Part shown: one piece after another, positions 35,163-44,514 of the stretch
Numbering within the stretch: position 1 is the stretch's first letter
How the letters are laid out: the number at the start of each line of letters is the position of its first letter
From: Haemophilus haemolyticus_L
Lineage (GTDB): Bacteria; Pseudomonadota; Gammaproteobacteria; Enterobacterales; Pasteurellaceae
Direction: 5' to 3'
NCBI RefSeq assembly: GCF_003490595.1
Contig: NZ_QQGY01000006.1
Span: 94,809 to 158,808, forward strand
DNA: 64,000 nucleotides
Notes under the pieces: generated by a model
Told to the model about the DNA's origin: nothing
Seen by the model: only the letters and a program-made list of their open reading frames with translations
Database searches by the model: none
Made by a program: the position numbers and the translations under genes

Positions 35163-35837
35163 TTAGAATTCTTTTGAAATTAAACTTTCTGCTAATTGCA
35201 AATCAAGTGTGGAATCAATATCAATGGAACGATAAGTTGGCATTAAATAAAAACGCATTGGGGCAATAAAAAAGCGTTTTTCTTCAAAGAGACTTGCGAT
35301 GTCATTAATATAAATTGCGCCATTTGCACGATAAGATTTCGGTAATTTTTGGCGAGGGGCTTCAAAATCCGTTAATTCGTGAATAGGCTGAACTTCGGTG
35401 CCTTCTAAAGTGAAGGATTTATAAGGATGATGCTCACATTCGCAAGCGGAAATCACGGATTTATATTTGCCACCAAGGAAAATTTCCATCGCATTACGAA
35501 TATCTAAAGCGTTGCGTAATGGGCTGGTTGGTTGCAAAAGTGCGGCGGTGCCTTGTGAAATATTGAGTGTTTCTAAGCAATGCAAAATCGCATCAATGGT
35601 GCGTGTGTCACTTTGTGCCAAACTTTCAGGACGTGCCACTGCTTTTGCGCTGTATTTTGTGGCTTCTTTTAAAATATTTTCACCGTCTGATGTCACCACA
35701 ATTTGATCAAACATACCCGATTCTTGCGCCGCCAAAATCGCACGCCCGACCAAAGAAACGCCCCCCACAAGCTGTAAATTTTTGTCTTTAATTCCTTTAG
35801 AACCTGCTCTCGCAGGAATAATTGCAATTCTTGTCAT
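35163..35837 (-). CDS. siaB: CMP-N-acetylneuraminate synthetase
   Basis: Enzyme of 224 aa that activates sialic acid with CTP, giving CMP-Neu5Ac for lipooligosaccharide sialylation. Visible motifs are IIPARAGSKGIKDKN at the N-terminus (CTP binding), QPTSPLR near residue 102, and DIDSTLDLQLAE near the end. I chose ATG 35837 (MTRIAII), with GAGGG 8 bp upstream, over a GTG three codons earlier. Known in H. influenzae as siaB (neuA in other species). It is separated here from the rest of sialic-acid metabolism, as in Rd. Confidence 0.95.
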   Translation of the reverse strand: MTRIAIIPARAGSKGIKDKNLQLVGGVSLVGRAILAAQESGMFDQIVVTSDGENILKEATKYSAKAVARPESLAQSDTRTIDAILHCLETLNISQGTAALLQPTSPLRNALDIRNAMEIFLGGKYKSVISACECEHHPYKSFTLEGTEVQPIHELTDFEAPRQKLPKSYRANGAIYINDIASLFEEKRFFIAPMRFYLMPTYRSIDIDSTLDLQLAESLISKEF

Positions 35838-35950
35838 TATTTGCACCCTCTGTGATAAAAGTGCTGACTATTCTAGAATCTTTCCCTTGTTTTAGCAAAA
35901 ACTAATCTTTAATATGGCACCACATTTTTGTTTAAAAAAGAGGAAATAAA

Positions 35951-36613
35951 ATGACTCAACTTACTCGTGAACAAGTTCTTGAACTCTTTCATCAACGCAG
36001 CTCAACACGTTATTACGACCCCGCAAAAAAAATCAGTGATGAAGATTTTGAATGTATTTTAGAGTGCGGTCGATTATCACCGAGTTCTGTAGGCTCCGAG
36101 CCTTGGAAATTTTTAGTGATTCAAAATAAAACCCTGCGCGAAAAAATGAAACCTTTTAGCTGGGGAATGATGAATCAGCTTGATCATTGCAGTCACCTTG
36201 TGGTGATTTTAGCGAAGAAAAATGCCCGTTATGACAGCCCATTTTTTGTGGATGTAATGGCGCGCAAAGGCTTGAACGCAGATCAACAACAAGCCGCCCT
36301 CGCAAAATACAAAGCCTTGCAAGAAGAAGATATGAAATTGCTCGAAAGCGACCGCACTTTATTTGATTGGTGCAGTAAACAAACTTATATCGCCCTTGCC
36401 AATATGCTTACTGGCGCCGCAGCCCTTGGCATCGACTCTTGCCCAATTGAAGGTTTTCATTACGACAAAATGAATGAATGCCTCGCCGAAGAAGGATTAT
36501 TTGATCCTCAGGAATATGCGGTTTCTGTCGCCGCAACCTTCGGCTATCGCTCACGAGATATTGCGAAAAAATCCCGTAAAGGGTTGGATGAAGTGGTGAG
36601 ATGGGTGAAATAA
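35951..36613 (+). CDS. NfsB-like FMN nitroreductase
   Basis: Nitroreductase-family oxidoreductase of 220 aa (NfsB-like), NAD(P)H-dependent with FMN. Family features: LFHQRSSTRYYDPAKKISDEDFE, SPSSVGSEPWKFLVIQ (FMN phosphate contact), and LTGAAALGIDSCPIEGFHYDKMNE. Divergent from siaB, with a 113-bp shared promoter region. Physiological substrate unknown. Confidence 0.92.
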   Translation: MTQLTREQVLELFHQRSSTRYYDPAKKISDEDFECILECGRLSPSSVGSEPWKFLVIQNKTLREKMKPFSWGMMNQLDHCSHLVVILAKKNARYDSPFFVDVMARKGLNADQQQAALAKYKALQEEDMKLLESDRTLFDWCSKQTYIALANMLTGAAALGIDSCPIEGFHYDKMNECLAEEGLFDPQEYAVSVAATFGYRSRDIAKKSRKGLDEVVRWVK

Positions 36614-36620
36614 ATTAGAG

Positions 36621-36648
36621 TTGTTTTATTTTTTATTTGCACTACAAT
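36621..36648 (+). promoter_or_regulatory. Probable promoter of the toxin-antitoxin operon
   Basis: TTGTTT (36621-36626), 16-bp spacer, TACAAT (36643-36648). CTAC and GTAG half-sites flank the start region (36642-36663), which could be an autoregulatory operator. A strong AGGAG ribosome-binding site is at 36674-36678. Confidence 0.5.
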
Positions 36649-36684
36649 GTTACACAAAGTAGCACTTTAATCTAGGAGATCATC

Positions 36685-36954
36685 ATGCAAGCGACATTAA
36701 GACAACAAGGTGGTGCCGCAGTTTTAACTGTTCCAATGGCAATATTACAAAAAATGGGCTGGGAAATTGGAAATAAAATCAATTTAGAACCGCAAGGAGA
36801 ACAAGTTGTGCTTACCCCAGTTAAACGAAAATCAAGAGGACGAAAAAGCATTGCGGAATTATTAACTGCTATTGATAGCAAAGAAATAGCAAACTTAAAT
36901 GCATCAATCTCAGAACTCACTAGCTCTAAAGCTGTAGGGAAAGAAGTATGGTAA
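36685..36954 (+). CDS. MazE/ChpS-like antitoxin (AbrB fold)
   Basis: Antitoxin of 89 aa. The N-terminal half is a SpoVT/AbrB-type swapped-hairpin DNA-binding domain (LRQQGGAAVLTVPMAIL, then VVLTP near residue 46); a basic linker and a C-terminal helix (SIAELLTAID) would bind and neutralise the toxin. It overlaps the toxin gene by 7 bp, the usual coupling. The final KEVW resembles the end of ChpS. Confidence 0.88.
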   Translation: MQATLRQQGGAAVLTVPMAILQKMGWEIGNKINLEPQGEQVVLTPVKRKSRGRKSIAELLTAIDSKEIANLNASISELTSSKAVGKEVW

Positions 36955-37310
36955 TGCGAGCCCCAAAAAAAGGTGAAATTTGGTACATTGATCCCGATCC
37001 AACAAAAGGAAAGGAATTACGTAGCCCACATTACTTTATTGTCATAACTGATGAGTTATTAAACAAAGCATTAGGAACGGCTCTTTGTTGCCCAATTTCA
37101 ACAGGTGGAAATGCTGCACGTTCACAAAGTGTGACAGTTACTCTTGACGGAAATAGCACTCAATCAGGAAAAATAACTGGTGTTATTTTGTGCCACCAAC
37201 TAAGAGCATTAGATTTAGAAGAACGACAGGCAAAATTTGCTACAAAAGCAGAAGATTATTTAATCGATGAAGTTATTATGAAACTTGTTGATTTAATTGA
37301 TCCACAATAA
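36948..37310 (+). CDS. MazF/PemK-family endoribonuclease toxin
   Basis: Toxin of 120 aa. MazF/PemK marks: PKKGEIWYIDPDPTKGKELRSPHYFIVI at the start, CCPISTGG near residue 45 and GVILCHQLRALDLEER near 83, the last holding the conserved Arg and Asp. Members cut mRNA at short sequences. The start may be ATG 36948 or ATG 36954. The pair lies between the nitroreductase and mrp genes, adjacent in my recollection of Rd, so it may be an insertion. Confidence 0.9.
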   Translation: MVMRAPKKGEIWYIDPDPTKGKELRSPHYFIVITDELLNKALGTALCCPISTGGNAARSQSVTVTLDGNSTQSGKITGVILCHQLRALDLEERQAKFATKAEDYLIDEVIMKLVDLIDPQ

Positions 37311-37316
37311 ACAAAA

Positions 37317-37344
37317 GGGCTGCAAATGCAGCCCTATCTTTTTT
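37317..37344. terminator. Bidirectional terminator between toxin gene and mrp
   Basis: Stem GGGCTGCA (37317-37324) and TGCAGCCC (37327-37334) with a short loop, followed by a TCTTTTTT tract; an AAAA run precedes it for the minus strand. Confidence 0.85.
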
Positions 37345-37346
37345 GA

Positions 37347-38459
37347 TTATTTCACTTCTTTAAATAAAATCTCACTTGGAATTACGGAACCTTGCCAGTA
37401 AAGTTCTGTAGAGACTTTTTCTGCAAGTTGTAAGAACGCTTGTGAAATTTCATTTTCAGGCACTCGCACAACAGTTGGGTTGCCAGCATCTAAATCTTCA
37501 CGGATACGAATGTGTAAAGGAAGTTGAGCTAATACTTTCACATTGTATTTTTCCGCCATTTTCTCTGCACCGCCTGTGCCAAAAATCGCTTCGTGATGAC
37601 CGCACTTACTACAAATATGCATCGACATATTTTCCACAATGCCCAATACCGGTACAGATACTCGCTCAAACATTGAAATACCTTTTACTGCGTCAAGCAG
37701 AGCAATATCTTGTGGAGTTGTCACTACCACTGCGCCAGTCACAGGGATTTGTTGTGATAAGGTAAGTTGAATATCACCAGTGCCCGGAGGCATATCGATA
37801 ACAAGATAATCTAAACTATCCCATAGGGTTTCATTTAATAATTGGCTTAATGCACTGCTCGCCATCGGGCCACGCCAAATTGTTGCGCTGTCTTCATTCA
37901 TTAAAAAGCCAATGGAATTTGCAGATAAACCATGTGCTTTAATTGGGGTGATGTGTTGATTATCTGGCGAAGTTGGACGTTGATCCGCTGCGCCTAACAT
38001 ATGTGGAATAGAAGGGCCATAAATATCCGCATCTAAAATCCCAACACGTGCACCTTGTGCTTGTAATGCTAAAGCGAGATTAACAGAAACCGATGATTTC
38101 CCTACGCCGCCTTTACCAGAGCTCACAGCAATAATATTTTTCACACCTTTTACAGCAGGTTGATTATTTGCACGTTTAAGTGTGGCGATTTGATAGGTCA
38201 CCGCCCATTTAATTGCTTTGCAATCTGTTGCTTTCAACAACGCATCTGAAACCGCTTGTTTTAACTGTTCTGCACCCGAATTCCACGCAAAAGGTAATTG
38301 CAATTCAATGCGTAAAGTATCACCGCCCTTTTCCACTTTTTTCAAAGTATTAAGGGAAATCAGATCCTTTTGCAGGGTTGGATGCTGAAATTGTTGAATA
38401 ATCTGCTGAACTTGATTTTGCTGCTCGGCAGTCAAATTATCAGAAAAGTAGGTTGCCAT
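37347..38459 (-). CDS. mrp: Mrp/ApbC Fe-S cluster carrier ATPase
   Basis: Fe-S carrier of 370 aa. An N-terminal MIP18-like domain (residues 1-90) is followed by a P-loop NTPase with the deviant Walker A SGKGGVGKSSV near residue 106, and a CSKC pair near residue 284 that holds the bridging cluster. I chose ATG 38459 (MATYFSD), preceded by AGGAAG, rather than the frame start 38507. Mrp proteins deliver Fe-S clusters to target enzymes. Confidence 0.94.
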   Translation of the reverse strand: MATYFSDNLTAEQQNQVQQIIQQFQHPTLQKDLISLNTLKKVEKGGDTLRIELQLPFAWNSGAEQLKQAVSDALLKATDCKAIKWAVTYQIATLKRANNQPAVKGVKNIIAVSSGKGGVGKSSVSVNLALALQAQGARVGILDADIYGPSIPHMLGAADQRPTSPDNQHITPIKAHGLSANSIGFLMNEDSATIWRGPMASSALSQLLNETLWDSLDYLVIDMPPGTGDIQLTLSQQIPVTGAVVVTTPQDIALLDAVKGISMFERVSVPVLGIVENMSMHICSKCGHHEAIFGTGGAEKMAEKYNVKVLAQLPLHIRIREDLDAGNPTVVRVPENEISQAFLQLAEKVSTELYWQGSVIPSEILFKEVK

Positions 38460-38582
38460 AATAACTTCCTGTTTAGTAGAGTAAATTTGTCGGGCATATT
38501 TAATCACGGAAAGTGCGGTATGTTAAGTTAAAGTTTTTCAAACTAGAAAAAAGTGATAACAACTACTCACTTTTCATTAAAA

Positions 38583-39701
38583 TTAATTTTTCATGCGTAA
38601 AACTAACTTTTTTGAGTAAGATATCATTGGTTTTTCAATTGTATGATGCAAAATCATAGCTATCAAAATACATAAGATAGTTACCATACAAAAGGTAGCA
38701 ACGCCATTTTGTTTTACGATATGAAACTTATGATAAATAAAATCAGTAAACACCATATGACTGATGTAAAGTGAATAAGATATTTCCCCAAGATATATTA
38801 ATAAAGATGAGCGAGGCATTTTAAATAAAGCCTCATATAAAACACATAAAATAATAAATAAAGATGCAATAACCCCACCAGAAAACAACCCAGTCTCCAG
38901 CAACCAATAAAAGTTATCTTTATCATTAGACAAAATAAAGAAAAACAGATAAATACCACATAAAACAAAGGAAACTTTAATTGGATAGTCATTTACTATA
39001 TTTAACTTCCCTACAAAACCTTTAGAATACTTATAAAACAAATAAATCAACATGCCGTAAACGAACTCAAAGAACATTGAAGAGGTAAATATATACAACA
39101 CATTATGTTCTCCAACTAAGTTGTTATCTCCCTCTCTAAAGTATAAATGAAAATCATGATTAAAATAGTAACTAGAAGAAAGATACAAAAGAAAAATTAA
39201 AAAAATAGTGATATACACACGATATTTATGATTAATAGCCATTGCTATAGAAAAAACAAAATAGAAAACTATCTCATAAGAAATCGACCATGCAGACGGT
39301 AATACATTATAACCAAAATGAGGCGCAGAAGCTTGATAATTAAAGTTAAATCCTAACACAGAAATAAAATAATAATGCAAATCATAATTTCTCATCACTA
39401 AATAATATGTAGTTATACAAATAACAAGTAAAGGATAAATTCTAAAAAACCTTCTAATAATAAACTCACCCCATCCATAGCTTTCTTTTTCTGTAGAAAA
39501 ACAAATAATAAATCCGCTTAATACAAAAAAGAAATCAACCCCCAAATATCCTTGTGAAAAAAGCAAGTCTCCTAAGCTAATTTGAGAATAAACACCATTT
39601 AATGAAGCTTTCAAGTGAAAAAATAATATAGCTAATGCTGCAAAACCTCTAATATATTGTAGAGAATAAAATTTTTTTGAAGTAGTGACTAGGGTATTCA
39701 T
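38583..39701 (-). CDS. Acyltransferase-3 membrane protein (OafA-like)
   Basis: Membrane O-acyltransferase of 372 aa with about ten helices. Family marks: LQYIRGFAALAILFFHLKAS (catalytic His near residue 23), GYLGVDFFFVLSGFII near 50, and SYSLYISHM near 315. Such enzymes acetylate sugars of lipooligosaccharide or capsule. Base composition is lower in GC than its neighbours and it separates mrp from metG, suggesting acquisition. Target unknown. Confidence 0.88.
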   Translation of the reverse strand: MNTLVTTSKKFYSLQYIRGFAALAILFFHLKASLNGVYSQISLGDLLFSQGYLGVDFFFVLSGFIICFSTEKESYGWGEFIIRRFFRIYPLLVICITTYYLVMRNYDLHYYFISVLGFNFNYQASAPHFGYNVLPSAWSISYEIVFYFVFSIAMAINHKYRVYITIFLIFLLYLSSSYYFNHDFHLYFREGDNNLVGEHNVLYIFTSSMFFEFVYGMLIYLFYKYSKGFVGKLNIVNDYPIKVSFVLCGIYLFFFILSNDKDNFYWLLETGLFSGGVIASLFIILCVLYEALFKMPRSSLLIYLGEISYSLYISHMVFTDFIYHKFHIVKQNGVATFCMVTILCILIAMILHHTIEKPMISYSKKLVLRMKN

Positions 39702-39868
39702 GGTATAAATAAACTAAATATTAGGAAATCTAGTGAAAAATAGAGATATTCTACTCATTACGCAATAAAAACTCAATTCTCATCGAATTTTACCAAGCTT
39801 TAAACTAGCCCCTCATTTTTTTTTCTAGTAAGATAAGCACAATTTTGTATGCTAAAAAGAGAATAAAA

Positions 39869-41917
39869 ATGACAACTCAACCCCGTAAAATTTTAGTCAC
39901 TTGCGCCTTGCCTTATGCCAATGGGGCAATTCATTTAGGCCATATGTTAGAACATATCCAAGCGGATATTTGGGTGCGTTTTCAACGTATGCGTGGCAAT
40001 AAAATCCATTTTGTCTGTGCGGACGATGCGCACGGCACGCCGATCATGTTGAATGCCGATAAACTGGGCATTACACCCGAAGAATTAATTGCCAAAGCAA
40101 AAGCCGATCACATTCGTGATTTTGCAGGTTTTAATATTAGTTTTGATAACTACCATTCCACTCACAGCGAAGAAAACAAACAGCTTACCGCAGAAATTTA
40201 CAATAAACTCAAAGCCAATGGTTTTATTAAGAGTAAAGTTATTTCTCAGTTATTCGACCCTGAAAAAAATATGTTCTTGCCTGATCGTTTTGTGAAAGGC
40301 ACTTGCCCGAAATGTAAAGCAGAAGATCAATATGGCGATAACTGCGAAGTTTGTGCTTCTACTTACAGCCCAATGGATTTAATTAATCCTCGTTCAGCTG
40401 TTTCTGGTGCAACACCTGTTGTAAAAGAATCTGAACACTTTTTCTTTGACTTACCTGCATTTGAAGGCATGTTAAAAGAATGGACACGTTCTGGCTCACT
40501 TCAATCTGAAATTGCGAACAAAATGCAAGAATGGTTTGAGAGTGGTTTACAACAATGGGATATTTCACGCGATGCACCTTATTTCGGTTTTGAAATTCCG
40601 GGCGCAAAAGATAAATTCTTCTATGTTTGGTTAGATGCGCCAATCGGCTATATGGCTTCATTCAAAAATCTATGCAATCGTGAAGGCATTGATTTCAATG
40701 AATTTTGGGCGGAAGGCAGCGATGCAGAGCTTTATCATTTCATCGGTAAAGACATCGTTTATTTCCACAGTCTATTCTGGCCAGCAATGCTTGAAGGCAG
40801 CGGCTATCGTAAACCGACTAATGTATTCACTCACGGCTATGTCACGGTGGATGGGGCGAAAATGTCAAAATCTCGCGGGACTTTCATTCAAGCCAGCACT
40901 TATTTGAATCATATCGATCCTGAATGTTTGCGTTATTACTATGCGGCAAAATTAAATGATCGCATTGAAGATTTAGATTTTAACCTTGACGATTTCGTAC
41001 AACGTGTAAATACGGATATTGTAAACAAATTAGTGAATTTAGCTTCACGCAATGCAGGCTTTATTGCGAAACGCTTTGAAGGCAAACTTGCAAATAAACT
41101 GGAAGACGAAGCATTATTTGCAGAATTTACCGCCCAAGCCGAGCAAATCGCCGCTTATTACGAAAGCCGTGAATACAATAAAGCCATTCGTGAAATTATG
41201 GCATTAACAGATAAAGCTAATAAATACATTGATGAAAAAGCCCCTTGGGTGATTGCAAAAGAAGAAGGCAAAGAGGCAGAATTACAAGCCGTATGTTCAA
41301 TGGGTATTGAGCTTTTCCGCGTGTTGATGTCTTACTTAAAACCTGTTCTTCCAAAACTGGCAGAACGTGCAGAAGCCTTCTTACAAGCTGAATTACGTTG
41401 GGATAATATTCATCAACCATTGCTTAGTCATACCCTTGCACCATTCAAAGCCTTATTCTCTCGTTTAGAGAAAAAACAAATTGATGCCGTTGTGGAAGAA
41501 ACCAAAGCCTTATTTGCCGCAGCCAATAAAGCAACAGAAAAAACTGAAGCAAAACCAACCGCACTTTCTGCCGTTGAACCTATTGCAGAAACCATCACTA
41601 TTGATGATTTCGCTAAACTTGATATGCGTGTAGCAAAAGTGTTGAAATGCGAAGCGGTGCCAGAATCTAATAAACTTTTACGTTTTGAATTGGATCTTGG
41701 CGATCATACTCGTCAAGTCTTCTCTGGCATTAAAGCGGCTTACAATAAGCCAGAAGAATTAGAAGGTCGTTTTGTGATTATGGTAGCAAACCTTGCACCA
41801 CGTAAAATGAAATTCGGTGTATCTGAGGGAATGATTCTATCCGCAGGGACAGGCGGTAGTGATTTATTCTTGTTATCTGCCGATAGCGGTGTCACCGCAG
41901 GTATGCAAGTAAAATAA
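39869..41917 (+). CDS. metG: Methionyl-tRNA synthetase
   Basis: MetRS of 682 aa. Class I signatures: HLGH near residue 23 and KMSKS near residue 333. The zinc-binding knuckle is CPKC...CEVC (residues 145-162). The C-terminal ~110 residues (DFAKLDMRVAKVLKCEAVP) are the tRNA-binding dimerisation domain. I chose ATG 39869 (MTTQPRKI) rather than the in-frame ATG at 39845. Confidence 0.97.
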   Translation: MTTQPRKILVTCALPYANGAIHLGHMLEHIQADIWVRFQRMRGNKIHFVCADDAHGTPIMLNADKLGITPEELIAKAKADHIRDFAGFNISFDNYHSTHSEENKQLTAEIYNKLKANGFIKSKVISQLFDPEKNMFLPDRFVKGTCPKCKAEDQYGDNCEVCASTYSPMDLINPRSAVSGATPVVKESEHFFFDLPAFEGMLKEWTRSGSLQSEIANKMQEWFESGLQQWDISRDAPYFGFEIPGAKDKFFYVWLDAPIGYMASFKNLCNREGIDFNEFWAEGSDAELYHFIGKDIVYFHSLFWPAMLEGSGYRKPTNVFTHGYVTVDGAKMSKSRGTFIQASTYLNHIDPECLRYYYAAKLNDRIEDLDFNLDDFVQRVNTDIVNKLVNLASRNAGFIAKRFEGKLANKLEDEALFAEFTAQAEQIAAYYESREYNKAIREIMALTDKANKYIDEKAPWVIAKEEGKEAELQAVCSMGIELFRVLMSYLKPVLPKLAERAEAFLQAELRWDNIHQPLLSHTLAPFKALFSRLEKKQIDAVVEETKALFAAANKATEKTEAKPTALSAVEPIAETITIDDFAKLDMRVAKVLKCEAVPESNKLLRFELDLGDHTRQVFSGIKAAYNKPEELEGRFVIMVANLAPRKMKFGVSEGMILSAGTGGSDLFLLSADSGVTAGMQVK

Positions 41918-41935
41918 TCTATTCAATCTAAATGA

Positions 41936-41960
41936 GGGCAACATTACGTTGCCCTTTTAT
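41936..41960 (+). terminator. metG terminator
   Basis: Stem GGGCAAC (41936-41942) / GTTGCCC (41948-41954), loop ATTAC, then TTTTATTTT. Confidence 0.88.
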
Positions 41961-42029
41961 TTTCTTGTTGAAAATAGGTGGCTTATAACCTACTATAACA
42001 CTCAACTATTTATCTATTTGGAGAATATT

Positions 42030-42890
42030 ATGAAAAACGAATTAATCTGCTATAAACAAATGCCAGTGTGGACAAAAGACAAATTACCACAAATGTTCCA
42101 AGAAAAGCACAACACAAAAGTCGGCACTTGGGGAAAATTAACCGTATTAAAAGGTAAGCTCAAATTTTATGAGCTAACCGAAAATGGCGATGTCATTGCC
42201 GAGCATATTTTTACCCCAGAAAGTGACATTCCTTTTGTTGAACCTCAAGCATGGCATCGTATTGAAGCGCTTTCTGATGACTTAGAATGTACTCTAGGTT
42301 TCTATTGCAAAAAAGAAGATTACTTCAGTAAAAAATACAATATGACTGCCACTCACGGCGATGTGGTGGATGCAGCAAAAATTATCTCGCCTTGTAAAGT
42401 GTTAGATTTAGGTTGCGGACAAGGGCGTAATTCACTTTATTTAAGTTTATTGGGCTATGATGTGACCTCTTGGGATCACAATGAAAACAGCATTGCCTTT
42501 TTAAATGAAACCAAAGAGAAAGAAAACCTTAATATTTCTACCGCACTTTATGATATTAACGCTGCCAATATTCAAGAAAACTACGATTTCATTGTTTCAA
42601 CAGTGGTGTTTATGTTCTTAAATCGTGAACGTGTGCCGTCAATCATTAAAAATATGCAAGAACACACTAATGTTGGCGGATATAATTTAATCGTTGCAGC
42701 TATGTCCACAGATGATGTGCCTTGCCCACTTCCGTTCTCTTTCACTTTCGCTGAAAACGAATTGAAAGAATATTACAAAGATTGGGAATTTTTAGAATAT
42801 AACGAAAATATGGGCGAATTACATAAAACCGATGAAAACGGCAATCGCATTAAAATGAAATTTGCTACGATGTTAGCGAGAAAGAAATAA
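42030..42890 (+). CDS. tehB: TehB tellurite-resistance methyltransferase
   Basis: SAM-dependent methyltransferase of 286 aa, the length of H. influenzae TehB. An N-terminal cupin-like DUF1971 domain (residues 1-90, VPVWTKDKL-like start) precedes the class I fold with VLDLGCGQGRNSLYLS near residue 127. TehB confers tellurite resistance and has been tied to haem use and oxidant resistance. ATG 42030 has a GGAG site upstream; the longer frame from 41949 runs through the metG terminator. Confidence 0.94.
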   Translation: MKNELICYKQMPVWTKDKLPQMFQEKHNTKVGTWGKLTVLKGKLKFYELTENGDVIAEHIFTPESDIPFVEPQAWHRIEALSDDLECTLGFYCKKEDYFSKKYNMTATHGDVVDAAKIISPCKVLDLGCGQGRNSLYLSLLGYDVTSWDHNENSIAFLNETKEKENLNISTALYDINAANIQENYDFIVSTVVFMFLNRERVPSIIKNMQEHTNVGGYNLIVAAMSTDDVPCPLPFSFTFAENELKEYYKDWEFLEYNENMGELHKTDENGNRIKMKFATMLARKK

Positions 42891-42939
42891 TCTGCTAATT
42901 TAAAAAATCACCGCACTTTGCCTCAATAAAAAAGATAAC

Positions 42940-43656
42940 TTAGAAAATATCTTTTGCTTTGCGAAGTGCGGTAAATTCTTCAAGTGTTTTTGCTTGTAAA
43001 AACGGATTAACTTCTCGCTCAAGTTTTAAGGTTGTTGGCAAGCTTGGTTTATTTTCAGCCCGTTGTGTTTCAACAAAAATACGTTGTTTTTCCACCGCAC
43101 TTTTTTCTACCTCACTTTTCTCCACCAGCACGGTTTCCGCAAATGCTAAATTCCCCAAGGTATATTCGTGAGCAGGGCAAACAATCGTCTCGTCAGGCAA
43201 TGTATTCAAACGCTGCAAACCATCAAACATCTGCGCATAATTACCAGTGAAAACACGTCCACAACCAGCTGAAAATAACGCATCACCACAAAATAAATGA
43301 TTATCCACTAAAAAACTAACGTGCTGTTTAGTGTGTCCCCCAGTCGGAATGACATCAATTTGATAATGTGCGGTAAGGATCTTCCCTTCGTTCACAATTT
43401 GAGTCGCACCTTTTTTCTCACATTCTTGTGGCCCATAAATCGGCACCGTTGGATAATGTTTTTTAAATGCTGACACACCTTGTGTATGATCCTCATGTTC
43501 GTGAGTAAGCAACACTGCTTCAACCGTTGCGTTTTGCTTATCTAGCCACGCAAACAGCTTGTCCGTTTCAGGCAAATCGACAATAATAAGAGGCAGATTT
43601 TCTCGTTGATAAAGCCAAATGTAGTTATCATTCAGCGCAGGCAAAGCAAATAACAT
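42940..43656 (-). CDS. gloB: Hydroxyacylglutathione hydrolase (glyoxalase II)
   Basis: Metallo-hydrolase of 238 aa that splits S-lactoylglutathione. Metal ligands: THEHEDHTQG near residue 52, GGHTKQHV near 107, CGDALF near 125 and CPAHEYT near 163. A low-complexity stretch (VEKSEVEKSAVEK, near residues 178-191) lies where the usual substrate loop begins; at DNA level it holds an uptake signal and decayed copies. Function is expected to be intact. Confidence 0.94.
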   Translation of the reverse strand: MLFALPALNDNYIWLYQRENLPLIIVDLPETDKLFAWLDKQNATVEAVLLTHEHEDHTQGVSAFKKHYPTVPIYGPQECEKKGATQIVNEGKILTAHYQIDVIPTGGHTKQHVSFLVDNHLFCGDALFSAGCGRVFTGNYAQMFDGLQRLNTLPDETIVCPAHEYTLGNLAFAETVLVEKSEVEKSAVEKQRIFVETQRAENKPSLPTTLKLEREVNPFLQAKTLEEFTALRKAKDIF

Positions 43657-43707
43657 AATCGTCCTTTTAATTAGTGATAGAAAAATAAATTGATTCCGCT
43701 TAAAACA

Positions 43708-44514
43708 TTAGATGCGATCCACATTCCACCAAATCAACGCCCATTTTTTCTGTCCGTGAGAAATGGGCTCGTTGTTGGCTTGTTTACGATCGTAAAAGGC
43801 TTTCAAACCTTGTTTTTCTTTTTCGGAAAGTTCGCCTAAAGAAAACTCCACAGAGGCTAATAAATCCTCGTAGCTTTCACCTTGAAAACAACCCGATTCG
43901 GTTTCAATAAAATTCAAATTTACCTGAATGCCTTTTTGATACAACCGATTGAGTAAATAAATATAAGTGGGGAAACCAATATCTTCACGGCCAATCGCCT
44001 CAAATACGCCCTCATCTAAGAAATGGCGTTGTGTGACAGAAGTCAAAAACACACGTTTTTTCGCTTTCGCACAAAGTTTCTCGATCATATCGTCCAAATC
44101 GTCCACCAACGTTGAACGAGATGCCAACACCACATCAGCTTGTGGCACATCATCCCAATTATCTGCCCAAGATTTATGAAATGTTGTCAAATTATGCAAA
44201 CCAAATTTCTGTTTGAACTGCGCCAAGCAATCTAACATTCCATTGCTATAATCTAAGGCATATACGGTTGAACCTTGTTGTGCGAGCGGTACAGCAAAGG
44301 TACCGGGCCCACAGCCAATATCCAACACGGTTTCATCGGATTGCACATTCATAGCTTGCAATAATTGCTGATTATATGCAGAAGGTTTGCCGACCAAATT
44401 TTCTGCCATTTTCACAGCTTTTTTATCCCATTTTGTCGGAGGCAAGTTGTAATGATTACAAGCGATTAAGTGTTGTTGATACAGTTCAGCAAAATTGATG
44501 TCGTAAATAGTCAT
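43708..44514 (-). CDS. SAM-dependent methyltransferase coupled to an ABC transporter
   Basis: Class I methyltransferase of 268 aa: TVLDIGCGPGTFAVPLAQQG (motif I, near residue 60), YALDYSNGMLD (motif II), ADVVLASRST (motif IV). Its start overlaps the ABC ATPase stop by 4 bp (ATGA), so it is translated with the transporter. Possible roles are modification of the imported chelate or of a metabolite. Substrate not recognisable. Confidence 0.85.
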   Translation of the reverse strand: MTIYDINFAELYQQHLIACNHYNLPPTKWDKKAVKMAENLVGKPSAYNQQLLQAMNVQSDETVLDIGCGPGTFAVPLAQQGSTVYALDYSNGMLDCLAQFKQKFGLHNLTTFHKSWADNWDDVPQADVVLASRSTLVDDLDDMIEKLCAKAKKRVFLTSVTQRHFLDEGVFEAIGREDIGFPTYIYLLNRLYQKGIQVNLNFIETESGCFQGESYEDLLASVEFSLGELSEKEKQGLKAFYDRKQANNEPISHGQKKWALIWWNVDRI

